Source: Climacium dendroides (lineage: Eukaryota; Streptophyta; Bryopsida; Hypnales; Climaciaceae). Taken from it: a stretch of DNA of 64,000 nucleotides. The notes beneath the pieces were generated by a model. That model saw only the letters and a list, made by a program, of their open reading frames with translations. It was not told the DNA's origin and searched no databases. Position 1 is the first letter of the stretch. Every line of letters starts with the position of its first letter. The stretch is taken from contig OX467084.1 of NCBI GenBank assembly GCA_950106755.1, positions 29,949,213 through 30,013,212 on the forward strand. Reading direction: 5' to 3'. Positions 1 through 12,269 of the stretch are shown piece by piece. A program made the position numbers and the translations under genes.

Positions 1-225
1 TTGCACATCCATTCCTCTCTCCACACACTTCTCTTTGTATAAAATGAAATCTTCCAATGCCCTTAATTCTTGCTCATTTGCTAGAAACACCAATGCTAGA
101 GTTGGCTTCTTTGTCATGCTTGGTAAGGATTGCAAACACCTATGTTCTTGTGCTTGTTTCCACACATCCTTGCTAAAGTATTTGTGTTGAACTATAGATA
201 CTCCATTCTCCATGTAGAACCTCAT
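1..225 (-). CDS. Partial open frame of unknown function, cut by the window edge
   Basis: A minus-strand frame starts at an ATG at 225 and stays open for 75 codons to base 1, so its C-terminus lies outside the window. Composition is protein-like, with charged and hydrophobic residues mixed; it reads MRFYMENGVSIVQHKYF near the start and later KPTLALVFLANEQELRALED, followed by a lysine- and cysteine-containing helix-like stretch. Just upstream a stop (TAA at about 260) bounds the frame. A length of 75 codons without a stop in AT-rich DNA is more than expected by chance, but I recognise no family. It could be an exon of a host gene, the end of a mobile-element protein, or chance. Confidence 0.3.
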   Translation of the reverse strand, partial: MRFYMENGVSIVQHKYFSKDVWKQAQEHRCLQSLPSMTKKPTLALVFLANEQELRALEDFILYKEKCVERGMDVQ

Positions 226-2499
226 GTGGTGTAGAAAAACTATCCCCGTCAGTTAATCTCCCCCTTCAAAAGATGTGGTATGATAAACATCTTCTAATCC
301 CAAATATTCTCTAGCTTCCTTTCACTTACAAATCACTATAAGAAATTGATGTTTTTTATGTTAGAAAAAACATGGTACTACATTACTTCTAATGCAAAAA
401 AAATCCGCATTGTTGTCTCACAAAATTTGTCAAAATAGACAGGCAAAAAATGTACCCTATTATGCAAAAAACAAGCAAAATTTGGGCTTGTTTTTTTCTA
501 ATGTCCGATGGAATGCACTATTGCAAGTGCTTGAGGAGGTGGCATGTAGACAATACATGGACGACACATCACTAGGTCATCCATAGGCAGTGCTATGTCA
601 CATCCAACTCCTTTGTGACATGTCTTCTGACGTGGACCCTATAAAAATCTGACATGGCATCTCCTCGTGGCTGACATGGACTATGCTTTCCACTATTTTG
701 CACACTACATTCCTATTTAAGAGACGTTTCCTGTGATGCAGTTATGTTTTTGTGAATGTCTTCGAAGACGTTCACCGTGATATCCTTGCAGAAATGTAAA
801 ATTAGATGTCTTTTGAAATATCAATTATTGCATACCATATCCACAAGAAAATATCAATAGAAATTAATTAATTAAAATAAATCAAATAAAAAATAAAAAA
901 TATTGAATTCAACAAGAATTGAAGAAAACTCACCATCTACCATTTCTATGAATTTTTGATGGTGAAATGAAGGAATTCCTTCATTAAAAGTTAGTGAAAG
1001 TGAAGGAAAGAGAGGTCATACTTATACCTATAGTTTGTTCATGATGAGACAAAAAATAATTGAATATAAGAATATGGGATAACTGAATATAAGAATTTTG
1101 TTTTTGTTCATCTTAATATTATTTTAGACATGTAGATGTTATTTTAAACATGTAGACATTGCTTTGGACATCTACATGTTATAAGAAAAACATCACAAAC
1201 ATTTTATATTGAAGACAAATTTTTTTTAGATGTCCCATATAGATTGTTTCATTTCCCACCACCTCACTTGTATGAAGACCAGTTTCTTTCATCTATAGTA
1301 GCATAATGCACATCCATTCATTTTTCTTTACTTTATGCAACATATGCCACATGGTTGCCTTTTCTTTCAATTTTTCATAGATGGTCAACATTTTACCATT
1401 GATCATAGTAATTTTTATAAATTTATCCATAGTCAAAATGAATCTACTTGTTGATGTGTCATCTTTGTGTTTTTTGTAATGTCTAAAAAAACATAAACGT
1501 GTTGTTATAAATGTCGTTGCCTCTTTTGCATCACATGGTGACTATCTCATATAATTCTAAATTATTGAGAACATTAGTTGCACTTTGTCTAATGTGAATG
1601 AAAGTGGGAGATAATTTTCTTTTTCTTTTTAACCAATTATTGAGGTGGACTTTTTTTTTATGTTTCCAATTTTTGGGGCTAAACTGTCCGTTGGTGTGGC
1701 ACCCATAATGTTCTATGTATTTTGAGCCCTCTAGGGACATGGGAGCAAATTTTATTTTCAAAATCTAGGAATTTGAGGACCCCTTTCCTTTTTTTATAAA
1801 TTGCACCTTTTGTTTCTATTTTCTATAATATTTTGTACTCTCTTAAATGACCACAAGTAACAACAAACACCACTACAAAAGAGTCTGTGGTAGTCATTTT
1901 CACATTTTATCATCCCTCATCTACACCAACATGCATCTAAGAAGTGTTTTCACAACCTATTGTGAGTGCCCGATTCGTCATCCGATACTCATTCTTTTCT
2001 TTTTTTCGTTTGTTAGTCTTTCGAGTGTGAATTAATATACAAAAAGCCATAAAAAGAGCATAAAGCCAAAATAAGTATGTCACATGCCATTATAGTATTT
2101 GTTCCTAATTAGCATATTTTTTCCAAAACATAACACAAACCCTGCATGTAAATAGGGTAGAAACCCAAAACCTATACATATTATAGTATTTAAGTAGAAT
2201 GGCCCGAAACTAGCCAAACCTACTTTGCATGTGACGAAACATAGCTAACTTGGTCGAGGAAACTTACATGAGAATCCTAAACTAGTTCAAGAGAGAGGTT
2301 TCAGTTTTCCCATCATACCGACGAAACAGTAGAAATCCCAATTGTTAACCTATAAGTGGAGAAAACTCAAGACGAACCAGAGAAGAGCATCTACGATATA
2401 AGTACGGTGGTTTTAGGCAAAAACCATGCTAGGAGTCCAATAGCAAAATCGGTTTGCCAAGATTCCTCTTCATATAAAAGATTTTCCATTTACTAGAAG
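226..2499. other. Gene-free AT-rich spacer
   Basis: No coding region is supported here. Short open frames are scattered and unconserved. A possible transposon end, CACTATAAGAAA, lies near 331 without a convincing partner. The motif gacatgtagat recurs near 1,130-1,170. I see nothing else. Confidence 0.5.
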
Positions 2500-3080
2500 T
2501 TAACTCCTAAAGTCCCATTGTCCCTATGGGGGAAAATGGATTTTGGGCAGGCTCCTATGATCTCAATTTTTACTGAAACTTTTTGAATTTTTTTCATATG
2601 ATAGAAAAACTTAAGAGCTTTTGGGGAATATAATTTTTATTTCAATTGGTGCCTGGGAGCAAAAGTTATGCTACAATAGCCTCAAAATGGGGGAGAGCGG
2701 GCAGCAAAAAAAATCCACAAAAAGTTGAAATAAATTTTTTAATATTTTTTTTTGTAGATTATATTTTTTGTAAATGGAAAACTTTGATTCATTCCATTTG
2801 AATTAGAGATGTGAAAGTTATGGAGCTTCTTGTTTTGCAGGCAATCATAGCGATTTCTTGAAAGAAATTTTTTTCTTTCACTTTGAATGCTAATCTTTTT
2901 CAATCTATACGGTCAAAAATTTAAAAAAATTATCACATGATCTAAGACAAGTATAGAACAAGATTCTACAGCTAGATTCTAAAAAGTATTTCTTAAAATT
3001 TATTTTGTAAGTGATTGCAATAGAAGTGGTAGTTTTGAGTGGTTTTGGCAGAAAAATGGCCATGGGACTTTAGGGGTTAA
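2500..3080. mobile_element. TTAA-flanked MITE, copy P1
   Basis: The element is bounded by TTAA on both sides (2500-2503 and 3077-3080). Its terminal inverted repeats are CTCCTAAAGTCCCATTG on the left and, read inward from the right, CCCCTAAAGTCCCATGG. It is about 573 bp and has no coding capacity. The interior is homologous, in reverse orientation, to the element at 53,136-54,070; both share a block around a diagnostic TTTGATTCATTCCATTTG stretch. A TTAA duplication with a C-rich terminus followed by TAAAG is typical of piggyBac-type transposons, which are rare in plants; assignment to that superfamily is inference. Confidence 0.7.
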
Positions 3081-4620
3081 AGGAGATAGCGGGATTTGGC
3101 TCTCCTTCTTCAAATGTGCAAAGTAAAAATATGAGCTTGCACATTTTTTATAGAAATTCATGAAAATTTCTATGAAAAGTTCCGGAATTTTCTGATAGTT
3201 AGAAGATATTCAATTGCCAAATTATACAATGGAAATTTCATGAAATTTCCATCGTATAATCCCACTAAAAATTAGACTAGCTTTTTTTATACTAATAACA
3301 CTCTTCAACAAGTTTCAAGACATTTTGATAGCTAGAAGACCTAAAACAAGCAAAATCCTCTCAGAATTGACAAATTTGAAGTTTATCGTGGAGTTGTCTA
3401 GCATATCGGGAGCATATGAAGTCAGAATGAGGTTCAAGTTAGGTCTTTTCTTACTTCCTCATACCTACTTAAAATCCTAGGCTAGTTACTTTCTTCAAAA
3501 AAGTAAACCTCCCAAAGTTGGATTTTTATTCCTTTTAGGTTTGTAGGTGGCGCTAGCTTTTGTAGTCTTTTAGCAGATGAAAAAAGGTTGGGTTTTATTT
3601 TGACTAAAAATGGCCTTCTAAAGCTAATAGCACAATCCGTTTTTGATTTGAATTCTTTTTTCCAAAGTTAAAGTTTTGAACTAGCGTAGAAAATCAAAAC
3701 TTGAAGATTAGGATGAAAATCTTAAATGATAAGATTACATTTTAGGAATTGAAGGGGGGTGAGAAACCTTAAAAAAGTATTTAAAAGGGCTCATTCTTCT
3801 CTCAAATCATCCCGTAGGTTCATTTTGAACTGCCTTGTTTTCATTTAAGTCCATTTAAATGGATTTTGGCCATTTAGGCCATGTTGCCAATTTTTTTGTT
3901 TTTGAAGCATTTCAAGCTTTTTTGTTCTTGTTTTTGAAGCTTTTTTAAAGGACTTGGGGTCCCTTCAAGCTTATCTTTCTTTTTGTTGTATTTTTGTTGA
4001 AGTTTTGGAAGCTTTGGTTGATGTTTTGTTGAAATTTGATACTTTGTTAAAGTTTTGGGGTTTATTTCTAACACTTATACTAAACTTAGAGAGATTTCTC
4101 CCCTTATGACTAGCGATGTTGCTTCTAGTGTCTATTTGGTTTGATTTCTAATACTAACACACATATACAAAGTTGTGGTTTTTTCTAATTTTACTAACTT
4201 TGTACTAACCTTGTACTAGCTTGTTGGTACTAACAAACATTTTGTTACTGGTATTTTTCCTTGTTCCATTTGGGACAGCAAAGATTTGACTTCACTTGTT
4301 TTGAAAAGTTTATAGAAATTAGTTGTTGTTCAAAATGACGACAAAGCTTCAACTTTGAGTAGTGTGAAATTAGTAGAAATTTAGAGAAATTGCAAGGAAT
4401 GGCGAAGCTTTGACTTTGAGAGGTGTGAGTGTGTCTTATAATTCTAGAGTATTCTCAAAATACAACGAAGCTTTGATTTCACTCTTTAAAGTTTGTCAAG
4501 CCATTTGGCTTGATTAGTGGAAGTTTGACCAAGTTATTCATTTCTGTGTGATAGTATTTATTTAAAGCCAAGGCTAAGAGTGAAGAAAAGAGTTGATAGT
4601 ATAAAAATGAGTTCATAATC
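3081..4620. other. Gene-free AT-rich spacer
   Basis: No gene is supported. Lysine-rich frames on the minus strand near 3,874-4,074 arise from T-rich low-complexity sequence (repeated ttttgttg/aagcttt) and are not protein-like. Confidence 0.5.
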
Positions 4621-4935
4621 ATAAAATAGAGGTTGAGAGGTTTCCAAAAACATAAGACACGAAAGATTCCGAATTGAAACGAGTAAGTTATGAGCGGATG
4701 AAGTTTAGTACTTAAATTGAATGAAGACGTGTTAAAATCATTCATATATAACAAAAGAGTAGGGTTAGGAGGTACTAAAAAATTAGAGTTTAAATCTATA
4801 ATAAAAAATGAGTTTAAGATTACCATCTAAGAATAGTGAGTAGATGAAGTTTTTAAATGCCGATTAGCGGTTAAACTTCATCTATGCATAATTTCTACTA
4901 GGAAGGTTCAATTTGTGAGTGCCTTATTAATCTAG
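4621..4935 (+). repeat. Dispersed GATGAAGTTT block, copy D1
   Basis: This is one of a family of about 300-bp blocks (also near 6,070-6,345 and 22,540-22,810, with a partial inverted copy at 17,940-18,060). Each contains a line resembling gaggttttcgaaaacatat, then gcggatgaagtttag, then a short hairpin whose arms are GATGAAGTTT and TTAAACTTCATC (here 4843-4882). The blocks are clearly related by eye but diverged. Two of the other copies lie just downstream of exon-like modules with a GTAAG donor, so the block may be part of an intron of a degenerate gene family or of an unclassified mobile element. Confidence 0.5.
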
Positions 4936-5870
4936 AAAGTTAATTTTAGCCTCTAGAAGGAAAAAATTTAAAACATTTAAAAATAGTAATCTGTCAAAAG
5001 TCAAACCGAGAGCTAAAACACATAGAAGTAAAAGTAGATAAGAGAAATTGCAATTAGCAACCCAAGTAGAAATTAGCAACTAGAAGGAGAAATTAGAATC
5101 CTAAACTCACCACTCTTTCTCTCATTAGCTTACAACTACAATCAAAAGAACAAAATAGAGATTTAGCACCTTCTCATAATTCTCAACTCTTCAAACTCAA
5201 GAGATAAAAGTGTCAAATTTAAATTGCAAGTGAGTAGGGAAAGAAGGTCCATTTGGTAGTTGAAGAGTTTAGGATTCAATCAAGATTAGGAAGAAATCTT
5301 TGAAAACCATTTTAGGCCATTAGAATTCAGAATCAATTAGTGTGATTTTTACACTACACATGGTTAGTTTTTTTTGACATTTTCTTCTTATATCATATAA
5401 ATTATACAAAACATAGTTCAAGGTGGAAATTCACAAAGGAGTAGACTAACCTTGGTAGCTATAGCAAAAGGATAAGGTCGGACAGATGGACACAAACACA
5501 GATAGACGGACAGTGCTTGCAAGTGGACGCATGGGCGGTGAAAAAAATTTGATTTTTTTCCACAATACATATCATTATGGTTTGAAGTTTTGATGTGTAA
5601 TTTTTTTCAGATCATTTTATGTCCTTTATCCTCATATTTTTTTGGTTACTAAATTTATAGATTTAACATGTGAAAAGAGAATTGAAAGATTGAAAATGTA
5701 GATAATATTCCCTCCTAAGTCAACCATTGGAATAAGCAAAATAATTAAAAAGGAATAGTATAGAAGGGAAAGAGGTAGGGTAGAAAGAAAAAAAAAAGTC
5801 CAAAAATTGGCAACTTTGTATCAAAACTCTCTTTTTAAGCGGTGAGCAAAATTCCACAAAGGATTCAACC

Positions 5871-5933
5871 ATGGCCAACAATGGAGGATTGAAAGGAGTA
5901 TTCAACCACCTCCTAGATGAGGCAAATTTTAAG
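5871..5933 (+). other. Exon-like module (a): ATG exon with GTAAG donor
   Basis: A short frame begins at an ATG in good context (aaccATGG) and reads 21 codons (MANNGGLKGVFNHLLDEANFK as two halves: an Asn/Gly-rich start and an FNHLLDEANFK end) up to AAG followed by the splice donor GTAAGC. The module at 22,308-22,400 has the same layout, similar upstream sequence (CCTAAGTCAAC then TTGGAATA) and a similar end (KGLYNYLNNYSNSK before GTAAGC). No second exon was identified. It may be the first exon of a repeated gene or element; function is unknown. Confidence 0.3.
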
Positions 5934-6069
5934 GTAAGCTACTAATTCCTTCAATTTCTATTCAATTTTCAATATTATCTATTTTTATATCTAGCCAAAC
6001 TTCAAATGCAAGTTAGAGTGTTGAGAATAGGACTTTTCCAACTTTTAGATAGAAAATCTTGTAGAATAG

Positions 6070-6345
6070 ATTTAGAGGTTTTCGAAAACATATCACACTT
6101 TTAAGAATAGATTTATAATAAGGAAGTTAGGAGAGGATGAAGTTTGGGATGGAAATTGGATGAAGTAGCGTAAAAATCATCCATTAGAGTCGAAACTTGG
6201 AAGTTAGTGAAAAGATAATAACATAAGGACAAGTGTTAAATTTCAAAATAAATAGGGAAGAGGTACAAAACCTTGAATGAAGTTTTCAAAGCCTCGTAAA
6301 GATTAAACTTCATCCACCTATAACTTTTGATAAGAAGATTGAAAG
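6070..6345 (+). repeat. Dispersed GATGAAGTTT block, copy D2
   Basis: It matches D1 in order and content: gaggttttcgaaaacatat near 6,080, then gaggatgaagtttggg, then the hairpin ATGAAGTTTTC / TTAAACTTCATC at 6277-6313. It follows exon-like module (a) by about 140 bp, in the same relation seen between module (b) and copy D3. Confidence 0.5.
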
Positions 6346-7127
6346 AAGGTGAATTTACAATTTTAGAAATGGCATGAGTTGTCCTTCCAACTTAGGTGTT
6401 TAATTTTTGACTGTCACACCCTTCACTAAAAATCACTGTGGCTTAGAAAGTAAGTTAGTAAAAGATAAAACATTCCCAACTTAGCTAGGCCTAACTATAT
6501 GTAAGAATATAATCTATATAGAACAAATTTTTAAAATATTTTATTTTAGATTCTTCTAATTTTTTTTTGCTCATTATGAGTTGCTCATAAATGAACTAGA
6601 CCATTAAGTAACAAAAATATAAGTTCCTAGTAAGGGCTCAATTGAAGCATCATATGACCAAACTTTGTGAAATAGATATCTCTATATTTTGAATTAGATC
6701 TTGGCAAAGTAATTGTACCATCATGCTCAAATGTACCAAATTAGTTACCACATGAGTGGCAAATAGAGTACTCTAATTATAACAAAGAAATATCTATTCT
6801 TACAACATTTGAACATTGTCATCCTAACACTTAAAACTCTATAGAAGGAATTGTAAACCTTTTTTTGAGAAACTTGCCTTGGATAAGATGTGCATATGGA
6901 TGCTCTCTACATATATCCACAATCAAACTTTAAAAATTCACCACCAATTGCTTGCAATAAAATATCCTATAAAACCATGAAAATTAACTTTAAAAATTCA
7001 CCAAAAATGGAGATTTGGTTTTTTGAAGTTGAAATTTCTTAGCCTTGAGTGAAATTGCGTAAGGATGCAATAATAATTATCTTTTCCAAAATCTATCAAT
7101 TATACTTTACATTGTAAAAGAAATTTT

Positions 7128-7168
7128 GAATGGCTCAAATACATAGTTCATAAATGAACTGGACCCGA
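7128..7168 (+). repeat. Right terminus of a Q-family MITE
   Basis: The sequence GAATGGCTCAAATACATAG followed by TTCATAAATGAACTGGACCC matches the right end of the complete element at 51,387-52,254. Sequence upstream (about 6,580-7,127) shares interior words with that element, for example agatgtgcat and aaccatgaaaattaacttt, but I could not find the left end. A similar terminus lies near 23,150-23,200. Confidence 0.5.
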
Positions 7169-7174
7169 CCATAC

Positions 7175-7626
7175 ATGGCGAGCTTTGATTCATTCCATTT
7201 GGATTAGTTATGAGAAAGTTATGGACAACATTGATTTTTGGGCACTTAGAGCATCTACTTCCAAAAATAACTTGTTGAATTCATTTCTGAGCCCAATTTT
7301 TACATTTTTATCAAAAATAAGTTTTACAAGCTTAAGATCTCTCGTTGGAACAATGTCACTATTCAGATTAGTGTATTTCAATTCCATCTTAGAACTATTA
7401 ATAATTTAGATTTTCCTTCAATCTTGAATATACTTCTACTTAACAATTTTCTAATGAATGAAAATTAAGGGGGGAGAATTTTTTTCCTAGAATCTCAACT
7501 CAATTTTTTATTATATAAAATTATAAATTCAAAATCAATAGAGCAAAAATTATAAGTTATGAAGGTTTGAATGGTAGTTTTGAGTGGTTTTCAAAGGAAA
7601 AGAGGCCTTGAGACTTTAGGAGTTAA
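7175..7626 (+). mobile_element. Truncated TTAA-type MITE, copy P4
   Basis: Only the right half is visible. It starts abruptly after the Q-type terminus with GCTTTGATTCATTCCATTTG, as in P1, and ends with GAGTGGTTTTC, then GAGACTTTAGGAGTTAA. TTAA is at 7623-7626. The abrupt junction indicates that one element inserted into or recombined with the other. Confidence 0.5.
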
Positions 7627-8227
7627 TTATTGTACATAATTAGACTTATTGGATTCATAATTTATTTGCAAATGAAGAACATTTTGAAGCATATTTGATA
7701 TCAATATATAAGATAAAAACATTGTATTTATAGTGTATAGAGACTTTTATACTTCCATTATAGAATTCTTTATCCATTCATTATTGATAGTTTTAGTATT
7801 GAATTACATTAATTATTTGAAAGGTATGCACAAAGCCATTGTTTAAAATTTAAAGTAACATAGAAATCATTATTGAATGTGGTTAAATAATTTTATTTTA
7901 AATTATATTCATTACTATTGAATTAGAGCTACTATTACATTGTTTTAATTCTTGAATTTTCAAATATTAAATGAATTTAATGATGTAAATAGAATAGCAC
8001 ATGATTTTGTGCACTTTGACATGCATCCTTTAACATTGGTAATTTGGAGAATGAATAGTTGCACTTATATTGTACACAAAGAGAGTCTTTGTTATGTATT
8101 GGCCAAAAAGCATCCATGTCGTTTTTGGGATAAAGCACTCACAAATGAATAGCAATTGCGGGGATGAAGTTGGTACAAATGCATGATTGGAACAGTAAAA
8201 AATAGATGAATTCTGTAGAGAACTTAC

Positions 8228-8378
8228 CTCCCGGACCCCACGGAGCTCTGCAAGTTGGCCACGAGGCCTTCTTTGACACAATCTTTAGGGATTTTCCATA
8301 GATGATCCTCCAATTTGTCGCTTCTGCTATGGTTGTTATCTTTGTGGCATGTAGACATTGCTCCATTGTGGTCGTCAC
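8228..8378 (-). other. Candidate isolated exon with consensus donor
   Basis: A minus-strand frame of 50 codons starts at an ATG at 8378 and ends in CCGGGAG followed by GTAAGT, a perfect splice donor. It reads GKSLKIVSKKASWPTCRAP near its end. Local GC content is clearly higher than in the flanks. No following exon and no family were recognised; it may be a captured or degenerate gene fragment. Confidence 0.2.
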
Positions 8379-8560
8379 AAACGATCTTCACCTAATCTGC
8401 TCTTCTTCGTAGCCTGTAGATATCACTTCACTGTGGTCTTCACTTCATTTGCTCTTCTTCATTGCAAATGGTCTTCACCTCGTCTGTCCTTCTTTGTGGC
8501 TTGTAAACATCATTCCACTATACTCTTCTTTGTCGCAAATGGTCTTCATCTTGTCCACTC
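8335..8560. repeat. Degenerate tandem repeat, unit about 55-65 bp
   Basis: Imperfect copies of TCTTCTTTGTGGCxTGTAGAC, then CATTGTGGTCTTCAC, recur around 8,340, 8,400, 8,455 and 8,520. Copies are diverged by substitutions and small indels. The open frames seen across it on both strands follow the repeat and are not evidence of a gene. Confidence 0.5.
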
Positions 8561-8799
8561 CTCTCGGTTGTGGAAGGTTGTGCTTCCTTGTTCCTCTGCG
8601 CTCCTACGCCCCTACTTTACCACTCTGCGTGTGCTTCAACATTGCTAAACTCCACTCTTCTCCCTCGGTGTTGAAGTTCTTGTTTGCCATTGTACTGCTC
8701 ATGCTGTGCAAGATTGTTGATGAAAGTGAGGCATGTTTTTCTCTTGTTTGCATCCGTTGTTTGTATTTGAAATTGATTGATTAGGATTTCTGTTACCTT

Positions 8800-11640
8800 T
8801 GATTTTGACTTGCAAGCTACGTGGTGTTATAAAGGTCACTATAACTTTCATTAGGTTGACAATGAATGAGATCTTAACAGATTTTTTAAAGTCTATTTTT
8901 ACTTCATGTTTTACAAGTGCAGAAGACAGTTCTTAAAAAACAAATTTCTATAACCGCATGTTTCATATTTGGTAGACAGCTATAGGTAAAACCTTCTCTT
9001 TATTTTGAAAGTCAATTCACTAGGAGATGCTAGAACTACTGTTTGTTTGAATGTTGCTAATGCTTTCTTTGAGTATGAATCATTGACAATTGAGTAAGTA
9101 TTTCTAAGATTATGTATTGGAAATGTTTATTTTGTCCTCTTTTGTTTCTCTTCCTTTTCCATGTCTTCCCTATCACTACTTATATTGGTGTAAAGGCTAT
9201 GATGTTTTTCTTAGGTTTAGGTTGTCCCTTTGAACTATTGATTTAAGTTGGAGCAATTAGAAGAAAGTTGTTTACCAAATTGTTGATTGCATAACTTACT
9301 TCATTTCTATTATGGCATTATTGCTCTACTTCATTTTAGTTTAGCATCAATTCTTTCTTAAACAACTTTTGTTTGTAGTAGTATAAAGTATATGTGTATG
9401 CTCAAAACCTTAGCGGAGCACAATTGCCAAATATGGCATCTGTTTTCCATAGCAATTTTGTGTAGGTTCAATAAAGGTTTTCTCGTGTTACTTAAGTGAA
9501 TAATAAATAGTTTCTCTAGCTTCATTGCAATCTAACTTCATCAATTGACTTAAAAGGTGTAGCACTTCTTTCAATCATTTCAAATTTTTTCAACTATAGT
9601 AGGTAGACACAAATTTTTCTGAAGCTTCAGCTCTAATTTTGTGCCTTACCAATGAAGAAGCTATGCAAACTTGAGGGTAGTCTTTGTGCCTGACCGCACA
9701 AATGATGATAGAGTAGTTTGTCAACTAAGAGATTGGTTGAGGTAGCACATCTATTTGAAGAAGATGGTCGTCATTGCCTTTGTATTTGCTATGCATGTGT
9801 CCTTATCTCCATTATAGGTTGCAGATTTAGGTGTTTTATATTGCTGTTTTTTTAATTTATGGTAGTTGAGTCTCTTCGACCTCGTCGTTTTTTAGGTAGA
9901 AATGAAAATTTCCAATTTTTTTTAATCTTCCTTAGATTCTAGTTTGGCTCTGTTAAAGTAAAAGAAGGACGTTTTAAGAATTTCCTAGGGGCCTTGAAAT
10001 CTTATGGTTCATTCCAATGGCTTTGGAATAGCCTATTTTTTTCCAAGTACTTACAATGGGAGATTAAGCTGTTGGAATAGTATAACTAAAATAAATTAGA
10101 AAAATGAAATGCAATTTTTTTGTACAAAATATACTCTAGCTTCCTCTTCTATACACATTGACACATAATCAAAGATGAGGTTGCACATTCAAATAGTTGA
10201 ACTCCTTCAAAGAGTAGTTCCAACATTTCTAAATTTTTTTTAAATGTAGACGTAGATATAGGAACTGTTGTATAGTTTTTTTTGCATTGACGTTGAAGAT
10301 TTGTGATCTTAGTGGGAGGCCACACTTGTCTTCCTTCAAAAATCCTACATATGAGTGGTTATTCTCATTGCCAAGACTGTCAAGTGGTATGTAGGAGCTT
10401 GACAATTTTCTTAATTCTTGCATTTCCCATATTCAAATTGTTAAATGATTTGGTTTTCTATCAAGTTGTTTTGAATTCAATGCCACTTTGGGATCAAATG
10501 TTACAATGCAATTCTCATTATAGTTTTTGGTCATAGTTTTTGCTTAAATGTGGTGTTACTTATGTTTTGTATTTTTTGTTTCTTGTCATTTTATGCATCT
10601 TTTTTCATATATCATTCTTGTTGCTTCATCTATTAACAATTTTGTTGTAGCTTAGAGTTCATTCTTTTGAAGTCTTAGGAATTCTGTTTGCCTTCTATCT
10701 TTATTTTTCTATATTTAGATTTTGAATTTAATTAGTGTACTTACACAATGTAGAAGTTGAAGTATTTGTGCTGTTATGTTTATGTATGTGTGGATTTGAG
10801 GAAGAGTTACATTTGTGGAATCCAAAATTGCTAAGGAAAATTAGTTTTCAATTTGAAATCAGTAATTGCAAGTATAAAAAAGGTACAAAAAAATTTAAAA
10901 TGGCAATCAAGTACTTAAGTATTGTGGAAACTATAATTACCCTTGTACCTGGCCATAGCTCTTGAAGACTTGCTCTACACTCCACTTTTCTCAAAATTAG
11001 ATTAATGAAATAAAAAATAAAAAATAATTGTCTAAAAGCAAAAACTGCTTGTTCAATGTAATTTAACCATATGTATTTGAATGTTTTCTCCTTCAAGAAT
11101 GTATTGTCCATGCCATACCATGCCAAGTAGTAATGGACATCTTTTTTTATTAACAAAAAATAATGAATTGAAAAAAATGGGAAATAAATTTAAATAAAAT
11201 ATATTATATGTGTGTATTTTTAATTTTAAAAATCTCTAAAAATACTTCTAGAAAAATAAAAATATATTCAATTAGAAAATGAGTGTACAAAAATTTAAGT
11301 CATAATAGTTTCTTTGTGTGGACATATTTTTTCAACAATAACATATAGAGAGAGAGAAAGAGAGAGAAAGAGAGAGAAAAGACTAGTACATCCCATTATT
11401 AGGCATTTTCTAACAATCCTAGACCTTCAGAGATCGATACCAAATTTTTTCCATTAAACCGTACATTGAACGAGATTCATCAGATCAAGGCTTATCATAT
11501 CTAGGATGATCAAACCTCATGGACAGGAAGATAAAGTGTTCTATGTACCTCATATATTTGATCTAAATGATCCAAACATCATCATGCAATAGTATTAAAT
11601 GACTCCAACCTTTTGCATAATCATATAGATGGTCAATACA
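8800..11640. other. Gene-free AT-rich spacer
   Basis: No coding region is supported. A GA-rich microsatellite (agagagagagaaagagagag type) spans about 11,346-11,380. Sequence at 8,800-9,900 is slightly less AT-rich and could hold an untranslated or decayed gene, but no frame or splice pattern stands out. Confidence 0.45.
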
Positions 11641-11681
11641 ACTAAGGGTCTTGTGTCTTTTTGGTAGAGCCAAGCAAACCC

Positions 11682-12269
11682 GGGGGATGCACTACAAAGG
11701 AAGTTCATGGGTGAGGAGCGACCAAACCCTAACTATCCATTTCTACTTTTCCTAATTACTTTCTAATAAACTATAATTTCAACCTACAATTTTGAGCTTT
11801 GTTTAACAATGTCTATAGGTTTCTATTGCCAAAATTTTCAATCCTAAATAACATGTGATATATTGTCTAGAAAGGATTAAAAAATGAACTATAATGGTAT
11901 GTTTTTCAACTAAAATATTTATAGAGATCATATGAAGATGACTATTGTATCAATATTCAACCAAAATAAACTTTTAGTACGTAGAAAGCTATTTTATAGA
12001 ATTTTTTTTTCATTTTTCAACTTTTTTTTCTTATATAATATAGGGGTGTGAAAGTTATTTTTAGCTTTATAGTGTATCTTTTTTCTTCTAAAATTCGTAA
12101 CTAATAATTATTAACATAAAAAATATCAATAATTCAGAACATAAACTTTCAAAGTAGGAAAATCTATTCATATTTTTTTTAGAAAAAAATTAAAATTTTA
12201 GGATATAATATAGGGGGTTCAAAATTTGGTCGTTCCTCACCTATGAACTTCTTTTGTAGTGCACCCCCC
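11682..12269. mobile_element. MITE with GGGGGTGCACT termini, copy R1
   Basis: Long terminal inverted repeats of about 45 bp with few mismatches begin GGGGGATGCACTACAAAGGA on the left and, inward from the right, GGGGGGTGCACTACAAAAGA, continuing through AGTTCAT and GACCAAA. Length is 588 bp, with no coding capacity. CAAGCAAAC lies just left and CAAGCAAGC just right, a possible imperfect 9-bp target duplication. The interior (tatataggggtgtgaaagtt, then aaactttcaaagtaggaaaa) recurs inverted at 13,440-13,950 and 16,625-17,181. Superfamily is unassigned. Confidence 0.75.

Noticed and set aside
331..1200. Possible CACTA-type element starting CACTATAAGAAA
   Set aside because: No matching inverted end or target duplication was found downstream.
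8030..8784. Several overlapping open frames on both strands
   Set aside because: They largely track a degenerate ~60-bp tandem repeat; only the minus-strand exon-like stretch with a GTAAGT donor was kept, at low confidence.
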